Source: VRUE01 sp963725085 (GTDB lineage: Bacteria; Actinomycetota; Thermoleophilia; Solirubrobacterales; 70-9). Taken from it: a DNA stretch of 64,000 bases. The translations under genes and the position numbers were made by a program. This document shows positions 51,367 through 59,527 of this stretch, one piece after another (the first letter of the stretch is position 1; every line of letters starts with the position of its first letter). Below the pieces are notes generated by a model. That model was not told the origin of the DNA and did no database searches. It saw nothing but the letters and a program-made list of their open reading frames with translations. The DNA lies in NCBI GenBank assembly GCA_963725085.1, contig CAVRXM010000005.1:248001-312000 (forward strand), given 5' to 3'.

Positions 51367-52317
51367 ATGGATACCGCGGAGCTGATCTGGCACAACGGCG
51401 AGTTCGTACGCTGGGAGGACGCCAAGGTCCACGTGCTCAGCCACGGCCTCCACTACGGCACCGGGGTCTTCGAGGGCATCCGCTGCTACGAGACAGAGCG
51501 CGGCCCGGCCGTCTTCCGCCACCGCGAGCATCTCGCCCGGCTCGAGAAGTCGGCCGAGCTCTACTACTTCGAGCTTCCCTACTCCTCCGAGCAGCTGCGC
51601 GAGGCGACGCACGAGCTGATCCGCCGCAACGAGCTCCGCTCCTGCTACATCCGGCCGCTCGCGTTCCGCGGCTACGGCGAGATGGGCCTCTACGCGCAGA
51701 GCGCGCCGATCGAGGTGATCATCGCCGTCTGGCCCTGGGGGGCGTACCTCGGCGAGGACAGCAAGAAGCACGGGATCCGGACCAAGGTCTCCTCGTGGCG
51801 GACGATCTCGGGCGACAGCCTGATCCCGCACGCCAAGGCCTCGGGCCAGTACCTGAACTCGATCCTCGCCAAGACCGAGTCCGCCAACGCCGGATACGAC
51901 GAGGCGATCCTGCTCGACCAGCACGGCTGCGTCTCGGAGGGCTCGGGCGAGAACGTCTTCGTCGTCCGCGACGGCACCCTGCTGACCCCCGGCCACACCT
52001 CGGCGATCCTCGACGGGATCACCCGCGCCTCGGTGATCCAGATCGCGCTCGACCTCGGCTACAAGGTCGAGGAGCGCCCGATCGCCCGCGCCGAGATGTA
52101 CCTCGCCGACGAGCTGTTCCTCACCGGGACGGCCGCCGAGCTGGTGCCGGTGCGCTCGGTCGACGACCACGAGCTCGGCGAGCCGGGCGAGGTCACGAAG
52201 GTCATCCAGGCGAAGTTCGAGGAAGCCCTCTGCGGGCGGGCCGAGGAGTACCTCGAGTGGCTCGACCCGATCGAGGTGCCGAGCCAGGCGGACGAACCGA
52301 GTAAGGTCAGCTCCTGA
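51367..52317 (+). CDS. ilvE: Branched-chain amino acid aminotransferase
   Basis: IlvE makes the last step to Leu, Ile and Val with PLP. The 316-residue class IV protein has IWHNGEFVRWEDAKVHVLSH, GTGVFEGIRCYET, YIRPLAFRGYGEMGL, the PLP lysine in IPHAKASGQYLNSILAK, EAILLDQHGCVSEGSGENVFVV and GTAAELVPVRSVD. It follows leuB by nine bases; its TGA is directly followed by the ATG of a short leader frame. Confidence 0.93.
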   Translation: MDTAELIWHNGEFVRWEDAKVHVLSHGLHYGTGVFEGIRCYETERGPAVFRHREHLARLEKSAELYYFELPYSSEQLREATHELIRRNELRSCYIRPLAFRGYGEMGLYAQSAPIEVIIAVWPWGAYLGEDSKKHGIRTKVSSWRTISGDSLIPHAKASGQYLNSILAKTESANAGYDEAILLDQHGCVSEGSGENVFVVRDGTLLTPGHTSAILDGITRASVIQIALDLGYKVEERPIARAEMYLADELFLTGTAAELVPVRSVDDHELGEPGEVTKVIQAKFEEALCGRAEEYLEWLDPIEVPSQADEPSKVSS

Positions 52318-52370
52318 ATGTTGCGCCGTTTCGAGGCAATCGGGCGAATTACCGCAGCCGCCTAGCGGCT
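52318..52370 (+). promoter_or_regulatory. Short leader frame and hairpin upstream of cimA
   Basis: ATG 52318 opens a 15-codon frame, MLRRFEAIGRITAAA. Its stop codon lies in the loop and arm of a perfect hairpin AGCCGC-CTA-GCGGCT (52356-52370). A second palindrome, GGGCCCCGGGCCC, follows before cimA. Two Ile and one Thr codons could sense isoleucine supply, but the signal is weak. The rest of 52371-52437 is untranslated leader with AAAGG before cimA. Confidence 0.4.
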
Positions 52371-52437
52371 GGCGCGGCTGTGCTGCGCAGGCGGGCCCCG
52401 GGCCCACTCCCCGATCCCTCGAATCGAAAGGCAGCAG

Positions 52438-53994
52438 ATGGAACAGGTGAAGCTCTACGACACGACCTTGCGCGACGGCATGGGCGGTCCCGGCATGTCG
52501 CTCTCGGTCGAGGAGAAGCTGAAGGTGGTGGAGGCTCTCGACAGGCTCGGGGTCCAGTTCATCGAGGCCGGCTTCCCGAGCTCGAACCCGAAGGAAGCCG
52601 AGCTGTTCGGGCGCCTCGAGGGGGTGAAGCTCGGGCAGGCGACGATCGCGGCATTCGGGATGACGCGGCGGCGCGACGTCGAGGCCGCAGACGACGAGGC
52701 GCTGCGGACGATCGTCGAGTGCTTCGCCCCCGTCGTCTGCCTGGTCGGCAAGAGCTGGGGCCTCCACCTCGAGAAGGTGATCCGGGTCTCAGCCGAGGAG
52801 AACCTGGCGATGATCGCCGACTCGGTCGCGTTCTGCCGCGAGCAGGGCAAGCGGGTCGTGTTCGACGCCGAGCACTTCTTCGACGGCTACCGCGATGACG
52901 CCGCGTACGCGGTCGAGTGCGCCCGGGCGGCCGCCGGCGCCGGGGCCGAGAACGTCACCCTCTGCGACACCAACGGCGGCAACCTCCCCGAGTTCGTCGC
53001 CGAGGCGACCGCGGCTGTCGTCGCCGAGCTCGGCGACTCGGTCGAGGTCGGGATCCACACCCACAACGATGCCGAGTGCGCCGTCGCCAACTCGCTCGCC
53101 GCCGTCGGCGCCGGCGCCCGACTCGTGCAGGGGACGGTCAACGGGTACGGAGAGCGCTGCGGCAACGCCAACCTCGCCTCGATCCTGCCGGCGCTGCAGC
53201 TGAAGATGGGCTACGAGGTCGTGAGCGCCGAGCAGCTCGCGAGCCTGACCCAGACCGCCCACTACCTCGACGAGCTCTGCAACCTGACCCCCGACGCCGA
53301 CGCGCCGTACGTCGGCCGCAACGCGTTCGCCCACAAGGCGGGGATGCACGCCGCCGGGGTCGCCGCCGACGCCCGCACCTTCGAGCACCTCGACCCAGCC
53401 ACGGTCGGCAACGACCGCGACATCCTTCCCTCCGAGCTCTCGGGCAAGGCGACGATCCGCACCCAGGCCGAGCGGGCCGGGCTCGAGATCGACGACGAGG
53501 CGGCCGGCAGGGCCGTCGCCCGGCTCAAGGAGCGCGAGCACCGCGGCTACCACTACGAGGCGGCGCCGGCATCCTTCGAGCTGCTGCTGCGGGAGGAGGC
53601 CGGCAGTTACCGACCGCTCTTCGAGCTCGAGAGCTTCCGGGTCACAACCGAGAAGCGCGCCGACGGCAAGGTCGAGACCGAGGCGACGATCAGGGTCAGG
53701 GTCGACGGCGAGCGCTACCTGCGGGTCGCCGAGGGCAACGGCCCGGTCAACGCCCTCGATCGCGCCCTGCGCGGCGCGATCGCCGACCGCTACCCGCATC
53801 TCGCCGACATCGAGCTGACCAACTACAAGGTCCGGATCCTCGACGAGAGCCACGGCACCGGCGCCGTCACCCGGGTGCTCCTCGACTCATCCGACGGCGA
53901 GCGGGAGTGGGGGACGATCGGCGTTTCGGAGAACATCATCGAGGCTTCCTGGGAGGCGCTCGTCGACTCACTGGAGTACGCGTTCCAAGAATGA
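52438..53994 (+). CDS. cimA: Citramalate synthase
   Basis: CimA condenses pyruvate and acetyl-CoA to citramalate, opening a threonine-independent route to 2-oxobutyrate and isoleucine. The 518-residue product is of the LeuA/HMGL family but of the CimA subgroup: LYDTTLRDGMGGPGMSLSVE, VEAGFPSSNPKE-like region, VGIHTHNDAECAVANSLAAV, GTVNGYGERCGNANLASI and NAFAHKAGMHAAGV, with a regulatory C-terminal domain. A separate leuA is present upstream, which supports the distinction. LeuC and LeuD, next door, could serve the following isomerisation. Confidence 0.9.
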   Translation: MEQVKLYDTTLRDGMGGPGMSLSVEEKLKVVEALDRLGVQFIEAGFPSSNPKEAELFGRLEGVKLGQATIAAFGMTRRRDVEAADDEALRTIVECFAPVVCLVGKSWGLHLEKVIRVSAEENLAMIADSVAFCREQGKRVVFDAEHFFDGYRDDAAYAVECARAAAGAGAENVTLCDTNGGNLPEFVAEATAAVVAELGDSVEVGIHTHNDAECAVANSLAAVGAGARLVQGTVNGYGERCGNANLASILPALQLKMGYEVVSAEQLASLTQTAHYLDELCNLTPDADAPYVGRNAFAHKAGMHAAGVAADARTFEHLDPATVGNDRDILPSELSGKATIRTQAERAGLEIDDEAAGRAVARLKEREHRGYHYEAAPASFELLLREEAGSYRPLFELESFRVTTEKRADGKVETEATIRVRVDGERYLRVAEGNGPVNALDRALRGAIADRYPHLADIELTNYKVRILDESHGTGAVTRVLLDSSDGEREWGTIGVSENIIEASWEALVDSLEYAFQE

Positions 53995-55118
53995 GCGCGG
54001 AGCCTGAAACCGACCCGATCCCCCTCGCCCGGCCCGAGATCGGCGGTCGCGAGGAGGAGCTCGTGCTCGAGGTGCTGCGCTCGGGCCGGCTTTCGCTCGG
54101 CCCGATGGTCGAGCGGTTCGAGCGGGCCTTCGCCGATTGGCTCGGGGTCGACGACGCCGTCGCGGTCTCGAGCGGGACCGCCGCGCTCCACCTCGGGGTG
54201 CGGGCGCTCGGCTGGAGCGCGGGGGACGAGGTCCTGACCAGCCCGCTCAGCTTCGTCGCCTCCGCCAACTGCCTGCTCTACGAGGGGGTCCGGCCGGCGT
54301 TCTGCGACGTCGACGCCGAGACGCTCGACATCGACCCGACCGCCGCGGCGGCGGCGGTCGGCGAGCGCACCGTCGGGATCCTCCCGGTCCACATCTTCGG
54401 ATACCCGGCGGCGATGGCCGAGCTCGAGCGGGCCGCTTCCGAGCACGGCCTCGCGGTCCTCGAGGACGCCTGCGAGGCGCTCGGGGCGACCGATGCGGAA
54501 GGGCGGCGTGTCGGCGCCCGGGGCAACCTCGCGGCGTTCGGCTTCTACGCGAACAAGCAGCTGACGACGGGCGAGGGCGGGATGCTGGTCCCCGACCGGG
54601 CCGAGACGGCTGCCCGGCTGCGCAGCGAGCGCAACCAGGGCCGGGCGCCGGACATGGGCTGGCTCGATCACTCCGGGCTCGGCTTCAACTACCGGCTCTC
54701 GGACGTCGCCGCCGCGATCGGCGCCGCCCAGGTCGAGAAGCTCGACGCGATGCTCGCCGATCGTGGAGAGGTCGCGGCGCGCTACGCGGATGCGCTCGCG
54801 GCGGTTCCCGGAGTCGAGGCGCCGAGCCCGGGCCGCGACCGCGAGCGGCGCGGCTGGTTCGTCTACCCGGTGCGCCTGCCGGCCGGCGCCGAACGCGACG
54901 CGACGATCGCCCGCCTCGCCGAGCGCGGCGTCGCCTCCAAGGCCTACATGCCGTGCATCCACCTCTTCCCGCACCTGCGCGAGCTCGGCTATGGCGAGGG
55001 CGACTTCCCGGTCGCGGAGGAGGCCTCGCGCCGCTCGCTGGCGCTGCCCTTCTTTCCCGGGATGACCGACTCCGAGGTCGCGAGGGTGTGCGAGGCTCTC
55101 GCCGACTCGCTGTCGTGA
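53991..55118 (+). CDS. DegT/DnrJ/EryC1/StrS-family aminotransferase
   Basis: The 375-residue PLP enzyme has IPLARPEIGGREEELVLEVL, VAVSSGTAALHLGVRAL, TSPLSFVASANCLLYEG, the Asp of LAVLEDACEALGA, PLP lysine in AFGFYANKQLTTGEGGM and LGFNYRLSDVAAAIG. This family aminates keto-sugars for surface glycans or antibiotics. Here it is locked between cimA and argH by ATGA-type overlaps, an amino-acid setting where no sugar genes are seen, so its substrate is open. Confidence 0.85.
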   Translation: MSAEPETDPIPLARPEIGGREEELVLEVLRSGRLSLGPMVERFERAFADWLGVDDAVAVSSGTAALHLGVRALGWSAGDEVLTSPLSFVASANCLLYEGVRPAFCDVDAETLDIDPTAAAAAVGERTVGILPVHIFGYPAAMAELERAASEHGLAVLEDACEALGATDAEGRRVGARGNLAAFGFYANKQLTTGEGGMLVPDRAETAARLRSERNQGRAPDMGWLDHSGLGFNYRLSDVAAAIGAAQVEKLDAMLADRGEVAARYADALAAVPGVEAPSPGRDRERRGWFVYPVRLPAGAERDATIARLAERGVASKAYMPCIHLFPHLRELGYGEGDFPVAEEASRRSLALPFFPGMTDSEVARVCEALADSLS

Positions 55119-56509
55119 TGTCCCGCTTCCGCAAAGACCCCGACCCCCGCTTCTGGCGGCTCAACCGCTCGCTCGAGTTCGACTGGCGGCTGGCGCCGTA
55201 CGACCTCGACCAGTCCCAGGCGCACGCTCGCGCCCTCGAGCGGATAGGAGTCCTCAGCGAGGAGGAGCGCTCGCAGATCGACGCCGGGCTCGAACGGGTC
55301 CGGGCGCGGATCGGCGAGCGCGGGTTCCAGTTCGAGGAGGCCGACGAGGACATCCACATGGCGATCGAGCGCCTGCTCGAGGACGAGGTCGGCGCCCTCG
55401 CCGGCAAGCTCCACACCGGCCGCTCGCGAAACGACCAGGTCGCGACCGACGTCGCGATGGTCGTCCAGGCGCACTCGCTGCGGGCGATCGAGCTCTGCGG
55501 TGCCGCGATGTCGCGCCTGCTCGACCTTGCCGAGCGCCACCGCGACTGGCCGATGCCCGGCTACACCCACCTCCAGCGCGCGCAGCCCGTCTACCTCGGC
55601 CACCACCTGCTCGCCTACTTCTGGATGCTGGCCCGCGACGTCCTCCGCTTCCAGTTCGCGCTCGACAGCGCCTCGGTGATGCCGCTCGGATCCGGCGCCC
55701 TGGCCGGCGTCAACTGGGAGATCGACCGCCGCGCGGTCGCCGACGACCTCGGCTTCGAGCACCTCAGCGCGAACTCGATCGACGGCGCCTCCAACCGCGA
55801 CTTCGTCCTCGACTACCTCGGGGCCGCGTCGACCGCGGCGATGCACCTCTCCCGGCTCGGTTCGGAGCTGGTGATCTGGTCGAGCAGCGAGTTCGGCTTC
55901 TGCGAGCTCGACGAGTCGTTCTCGTCGGGATCGAGCATCATGCCGCAGAAGAAGAACCCCGACTCGGCCGAGCTGCTGCGGGCAAAGGCGCCGCGCGTCG
56001 GCGCCGACCTGCTCGCCCTGCTGGGGACGATGCACGCGCTGCCGCTGACCTACAGCAAGGACATGCAGGAGGACAAGGAGCCGCTGTTCGACGCGATCGA
56101 CACCGTCGAGCTCTCGCTCGAAGCGGCCGACGGGATGCTCGCGGGCATCGAGTTCGACCGCGAGCGCCTCGAGGCGGCCTCGGGGGACGAGATGCTGGCC
56201 GCAACCGAGATCGCCGACCTCCTCGTTCGCAAGGGAATGCCGTTCCGCGAGGCGCACGGAGTGGTCGGCGCGCTCGTCCGCGACGCCGTCGATCAGGGCA
56301 AGACCCTCTCCGACCTCACTCCGGAGGAGCTCCGGAAGCGCTCGGAGCTGCTCGACGACGCCTACTACGAGGTGCTGAACCGCGAGAGCTGGCTCGAGTC
56401 GAAGCGGATCGTGGGCGGCACCGGGTCCGAGGCGCTCGCCGCCCAGCTCGCGCATGCGGGCCAGACCCTCGCCGCAGTGGAGGCGCGGCTCGCGGCGGAG
56501 GAGCGGTGA
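55118..56509 (+). CDS. argH: Argininosuccinate lyase
   Basis: ArgH splits argininosuccinate into arginine and fumarate. The 463-residue product has FWRLNRSLEFDWRLAPYDL, EDIHMAIERLL, KLHTGRSRNDQVATD, PGYTHLQRAQPV and the signature GSSIMPQKKNPDSAELLRAK. The ATG shares its first base with the preceding stop. No other arg genes are in the window, so argininosuccinate synthase must be elsewhere. Confidence 0.94.
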   Translation: MSRFRKDPDPRFWRLNRSLEFDWRLAPYDLDQSQAHARALERIGVLSEEERSQIDAGLERVRARIGERGFQFEEADEDIHMAIERLLEDEVGALAGKLHTGRSRNDQVATDVAMVVQAHSLRAIELCGAAMSRLLDLAERHRDWPMPGYTHLQRAQPVYLGHHLLAYFWMLARDVLRFQFALDSASVMPLGSGALAGVNWEIDRRAVADDLGFEHLSANSIDGASNRDFVLDYLGAASTAAMHLSRLGSELVIWSSSEFGFCELDESFSSGSSIMPQKKNPDSAELLRAKAPRVGADLLALLGTMHALPLTYSKDMQEDKEPLFDAIDTVELSLEAADGMLAGIEFDRERLEAASGDEMLAATEIADLLVRKGMPFREAHGVVGALVRDAVDQGKTLSDLTPEELRKRSELLDDAYYEVLNRESWLESKRIVGGTGSEALAAQLAHAGQTLAAVEARLAAEER

Positions 56510-57115
56510 GCACGGAGGCGGTAAGCGTGGCGAGCGCCGAGCCGCGCCTCGGCGTCGAGTTCTTCGATCGTTCGGTCCACGCCGTCGCCCGCGACCTGAT
56601 CGGGTGCCGCCTCCTCTACGAGGGCCGCGGCGGCGTGATCGTCGAGACCGAGAGCTACGAGCGCGACGATCCCGCCTGTCACGCCTACGTCGGCCTCACC
56701 GAGCGGACCGAGGTCCTGTTCGGGGCGCCGGGGCGTGCCTACGTCTACCTCTCCTACGGGATCCACAGCCTGCTCAATTTCGTCGCCGAGCCCGCCGGCG
56801 ACGCGGCAGCGGTCCTGATCCGGGCGCTCGAGCCGACCCACGGCCTCGAGGAGATGCGGTCGCGGCGCGGCGGCTCGTCCCGACTCCGACCTCTGCTCGG
56901 GCCCCGGCAAGCTGACCGAGGCGCTGGGGTCGGCCTCGACGCCAACGGCGCCGATCTGACCATCGACCCGTTCCTGATCACGCCCCGACGCCGACGGCTG
57001 GAACGGAGAGATCGTCACCGGCCCGCGGATCGGGATCACGAAAGCGGTCGACCGGCCCTGGCGCTTCTGCCTGGCCGGCAACCCGCACGTCTCGAAGCCG
57101 GCGCCGGCGGCCTGA
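56506..57115 (+). CDS. 3-Methyladenine DNA glycosylase (AAG/MPG family), three apparent frameshifts
   Basis: Excises alkylated purines. The first 120 residues are clean: VEFFDRSVHAVARDLIGCRL, the catalytic Glu in VIVETESYERDDPACHAY and RAYVYLSYGIHSLLNFV. The frame then slips at about 56879-56881, 56926-56929 and 56980-56986. Correcting them gives SDSDLCSGPGKLTEALGVGL, DANGADLTIDPFLI and ITKAVDRPWRFCLAGNPHVS, all family motifs, ending at the TGA at 57113-57115 with a normal length of about 200 residues. The start is a GTG overlapping the argH stop. Three slips in 110 bases suggest poor local sequence quality. Confidence 0.8.
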
Positions 57116-59397
57116 TCAGCCCGGCGCCGCGGCGCCGCCGCTGCTGACCCCGCCGCTCGATTCGGGGGCGACTTCTTCCGGTGCCGCTTCGGGCGCCGGC
57201 TCCGGTTCCGGCGCTTCGGGTTCGGGCGCGGGCGCTTCTTCGGGCGCGGGCGCTTCTTCGGGTTCGGAGTAGGTCGAGGGCGGGACGTAGGTTAGGAGCC
57301 TTCCGGAGGAGCTGCCTTCGGAGCTTTCGAATTCTTCCCCGTTCTTTTCGGCTTCCTTCTTCGCCTTCGCTTCCGCGGCCCGTTCGCTGCTGATGTCCTG
57401 CCAGGCCGAGATCACCCCCGCCCAGATCAGCGCCGGGAAGGTCCCGCCCATCACCGGGCCGCCCTCGTACAGGGTGGTCATCGGGGTCGTCGAGTCCGGG
57501 TAGCCGACCCAGACGCAGGCGGTGACTTCGTCGGCTATTCCGCCGCAGAACCAGGCATCGCCGTTGTTCTCGGTCGTGCCCGTCTTCCCCCACTGGCCTT
57601 CGGCGCCGATCTGGGCGTGGGTGCCGGTCCCGGACGAGACGACGGTTTCGAGGATGCGCTTCTCTTCTTCGGCGGTCCCCTGATCGAAGACCTGGGTGTG
57701 GATCGAGTCGTTGTCCCCGCCTTTGATCAGGTGCCCGTCCTTGTCGGTGACTTCGGTGAAGGCGACCGGGCTGTCGCCGGGGGCGGGGGCGAGGGTGCCG
57801 CTGACCCGGTCGCCGTTGTTGCCGATCGTCGAGTAGGCGTATGCCCAGCCGAGCGGGCTGACGCCTTCTTTGAGGCCGCCGAGGACCATCGCCGGGTTGG
57901 TCGAGATCGGGTCGCTGTAGCCGGCCGCGTGGATCGTCTTCGCGATCGAGCGGGTGCGGTCCTCGACCGTCTTGCCTTCGAGGCCTTCGAGGCCGAGCTG
58001 GGCGTAGATCGAGTTGTCGGAGTAGGTGGTCGCGCATTCGATCGAGCAGGAGCCGAGGTAGGAGTCCTCGTCGTTGTGGACGACGAAGACTTCCTTCCCG
58101 TGCTTGCCGAAGTGAAATTCCTGAACCGCGGATTCGTAGGTGGTGGCGGGCGATATCCCCTCTTCCAGCGCCGTCATCAGCGTGAACGGCTTGATCGATG
58201 ACCCGGGCTGGCGGCGCCCCTGGGTGGCGAGGTTGAACGGGGTCGACTTGAAGTCGGAGCCGCCGACCAGGGCCTTGATCGCCGGCGTTGTGGTTGTCGA
58301 TCACGACCACCGAGGCGGTCGCCGGCAGATAGCCGAGGTAGGAGGCGATCGTTTCTTCGGCCGCTTCCTGCAGCTGCAGGTCGAGCGTCGACTTGATCTT
58401 GAGGCCGCCGTAGAACGCCTTCGAGGCCCCGTAGCGTTCGAGCAGCTGCTGGCGCAGGTAGGCGACGAAGTAGGGCGCCTTCGATTCGAAGGTCGGCGGT
58501 TCGATGCTGCTCGGCGAGGGCAGCGCGTGCTGCTGGCCTTCGATCATCTGTTCCTGGGAGATGTAGTCCTGTTCGTACATCTTTTCGAGCACCAGGTTGC
58601 GGCGCGCGAGGGCGTTTTCGGGGTAGATCTTCGGGTCGTAGGCGGAGGGCGACTGGATGATCGCCGCCAGCATCGCCGCCTCGTAGGGCTCGAGCACGGC
58701 CGCGCAGGGTTCGGTCGAGGTGCCGCAACCGGGGTGGGCGGCTCCGAAGTAGGTGCGGGCCGCGGCCTCGATCCCGTAGGCGCCCTCGCCGAAATAGATC
58801 GTGTTCAGGTACTCGGTGAGGATCTTGTCCTTGCTCCAGTGTTTCTCGAGCCGGTAGGCGAGCGCCGCCTCGCGGAACTTCTCGAGGACGGTGCGGCTGC
58901 TTTCCGCTTCCAGCGCCTGCTTGACGAACTGCTGGGTGATCGTCGAGGCGCCCTGTTCGGCGCTCTGGCTGAGGATGTCGTGGACGAGGGCGCGGCCGAT
59001 GCCCCTTGAAGTCGACGCCGCTGTGTTCGTAGAAGCGGCTGTCCTCGATCGAGACCACCGCGTTCTTGGCGTTCGGCGAGATCTGGCTCGAGTTGAGCAG
59101 GATTTTGTTCTGGTCGCTGGTCAGGGTCCCGAGCTCTTCGCCGTTGTCGCCGACGACGACGCTGTTGCGGGAGGCCTTGTACTGGGCGAAGTTGTAGATC
59201 GCCGGCAGGTCCTGGGCGACGGCGGCCATCATCCCGAACACGAACGAGACCAGCCCGAGCACGGCGAGGCCGAGAAGCACGAACAGGATGCGCAGCTTCT
59301 TCAGCCGCGGTCTCCTTGGCTTCTCCGGCGTGGGTTTCGTCGCCGGGGGCGGCTCTGTGCCGCCTCGCCGGCGAGGCTTTAATCCAAGACGCACCAT
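57116..59397 (-). CDS. Class A penicillin-binding protein, two apparent frameshifts
   Basis: Bifunctional peptidoglycan glycosyltransferase and transpeptidase. From the N-terminus: a Pro/Arg/Lys-rich cytoplasmic tail, one membrane helix (FVLLGLAVLGLVSFVFGMM), the GT51 motif EDSRFYEHSGVD, and after a slip at about 58999-59003 STITQQFVKQAL and TEYLNTIYFGEGAYGIEAAA. After a second slip at about 58281-58285 come the transpeptidase motifs SSIK (PGSSIKPFTL), SDN (YSDNSIYAQ) and KTG (GKTGTTEN). The C-terminus is a Pro/Glu/Ala-rich tail. The corrected size is about 760 residues. The start is either ATG 59397 or 59412. Its stop abuts that of the glycosylase (TGATCA). Confidence 0.85.
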
Positions 59398-59444
59398 CAA
59401 GAGGCTCGGCATCGGCGTCGAGCCGCCGAGCGAAGGCGGCAGTC

Positions 59445-59489
59445 TAGCATTGCCCCATGAGCGCGGAACGAGCAAGCGTGCATGTCTGA
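59445..59489 (+). promoter_or_regulatory. Putative -10 and tiny leaderless frame ahead of tyrS
   Basis: TAGCAT (59445-59450), six bases, then ATG at 59457 opening a ten-residue frame MSAERASVHV. The first 13 bases, ATGAGCGCGGAAC, match the ilvB leader start with one change, and the hexamer is the same. Confidence 0.45.
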
Positions 59490-59518
59490 GTCTTCGCGCA
59501 GCGAGTGAAGCGCGAAAA
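59457..59518 (+). repeat. Repeat copy upstream of tyrS
   Basis: GAGCAAGCGTGCATGTCTGA, then GTCTTCGCGCAGCGAGTGAAGCGCGAA. It matches the ilvB leader at 28 of 33 positions over the second half. TTCGCG and CGCGAA can pair; the ilvB copy keeps the pairing through G-U wobble. The tyrS ATG is nine bases beyond. Confidence 0.6.
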
Positions 59519-59527
59519 TTGAAATCC

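Noticed and set aside
46618..52767. Very long minus-strand frames opposite leuC, leuD, leuB, ilvE and cimA
   Set aside because: Same reason: Gly, Val, Asp and Arg-rich shadows of well-conserved plus-strand enzymes.
59457..59518. tyrS leader as a tyrosine-specific riboswitch
   Set aside because: The same sequence lies before ilvB and leuB, so specificity for tyrosine is not supported.
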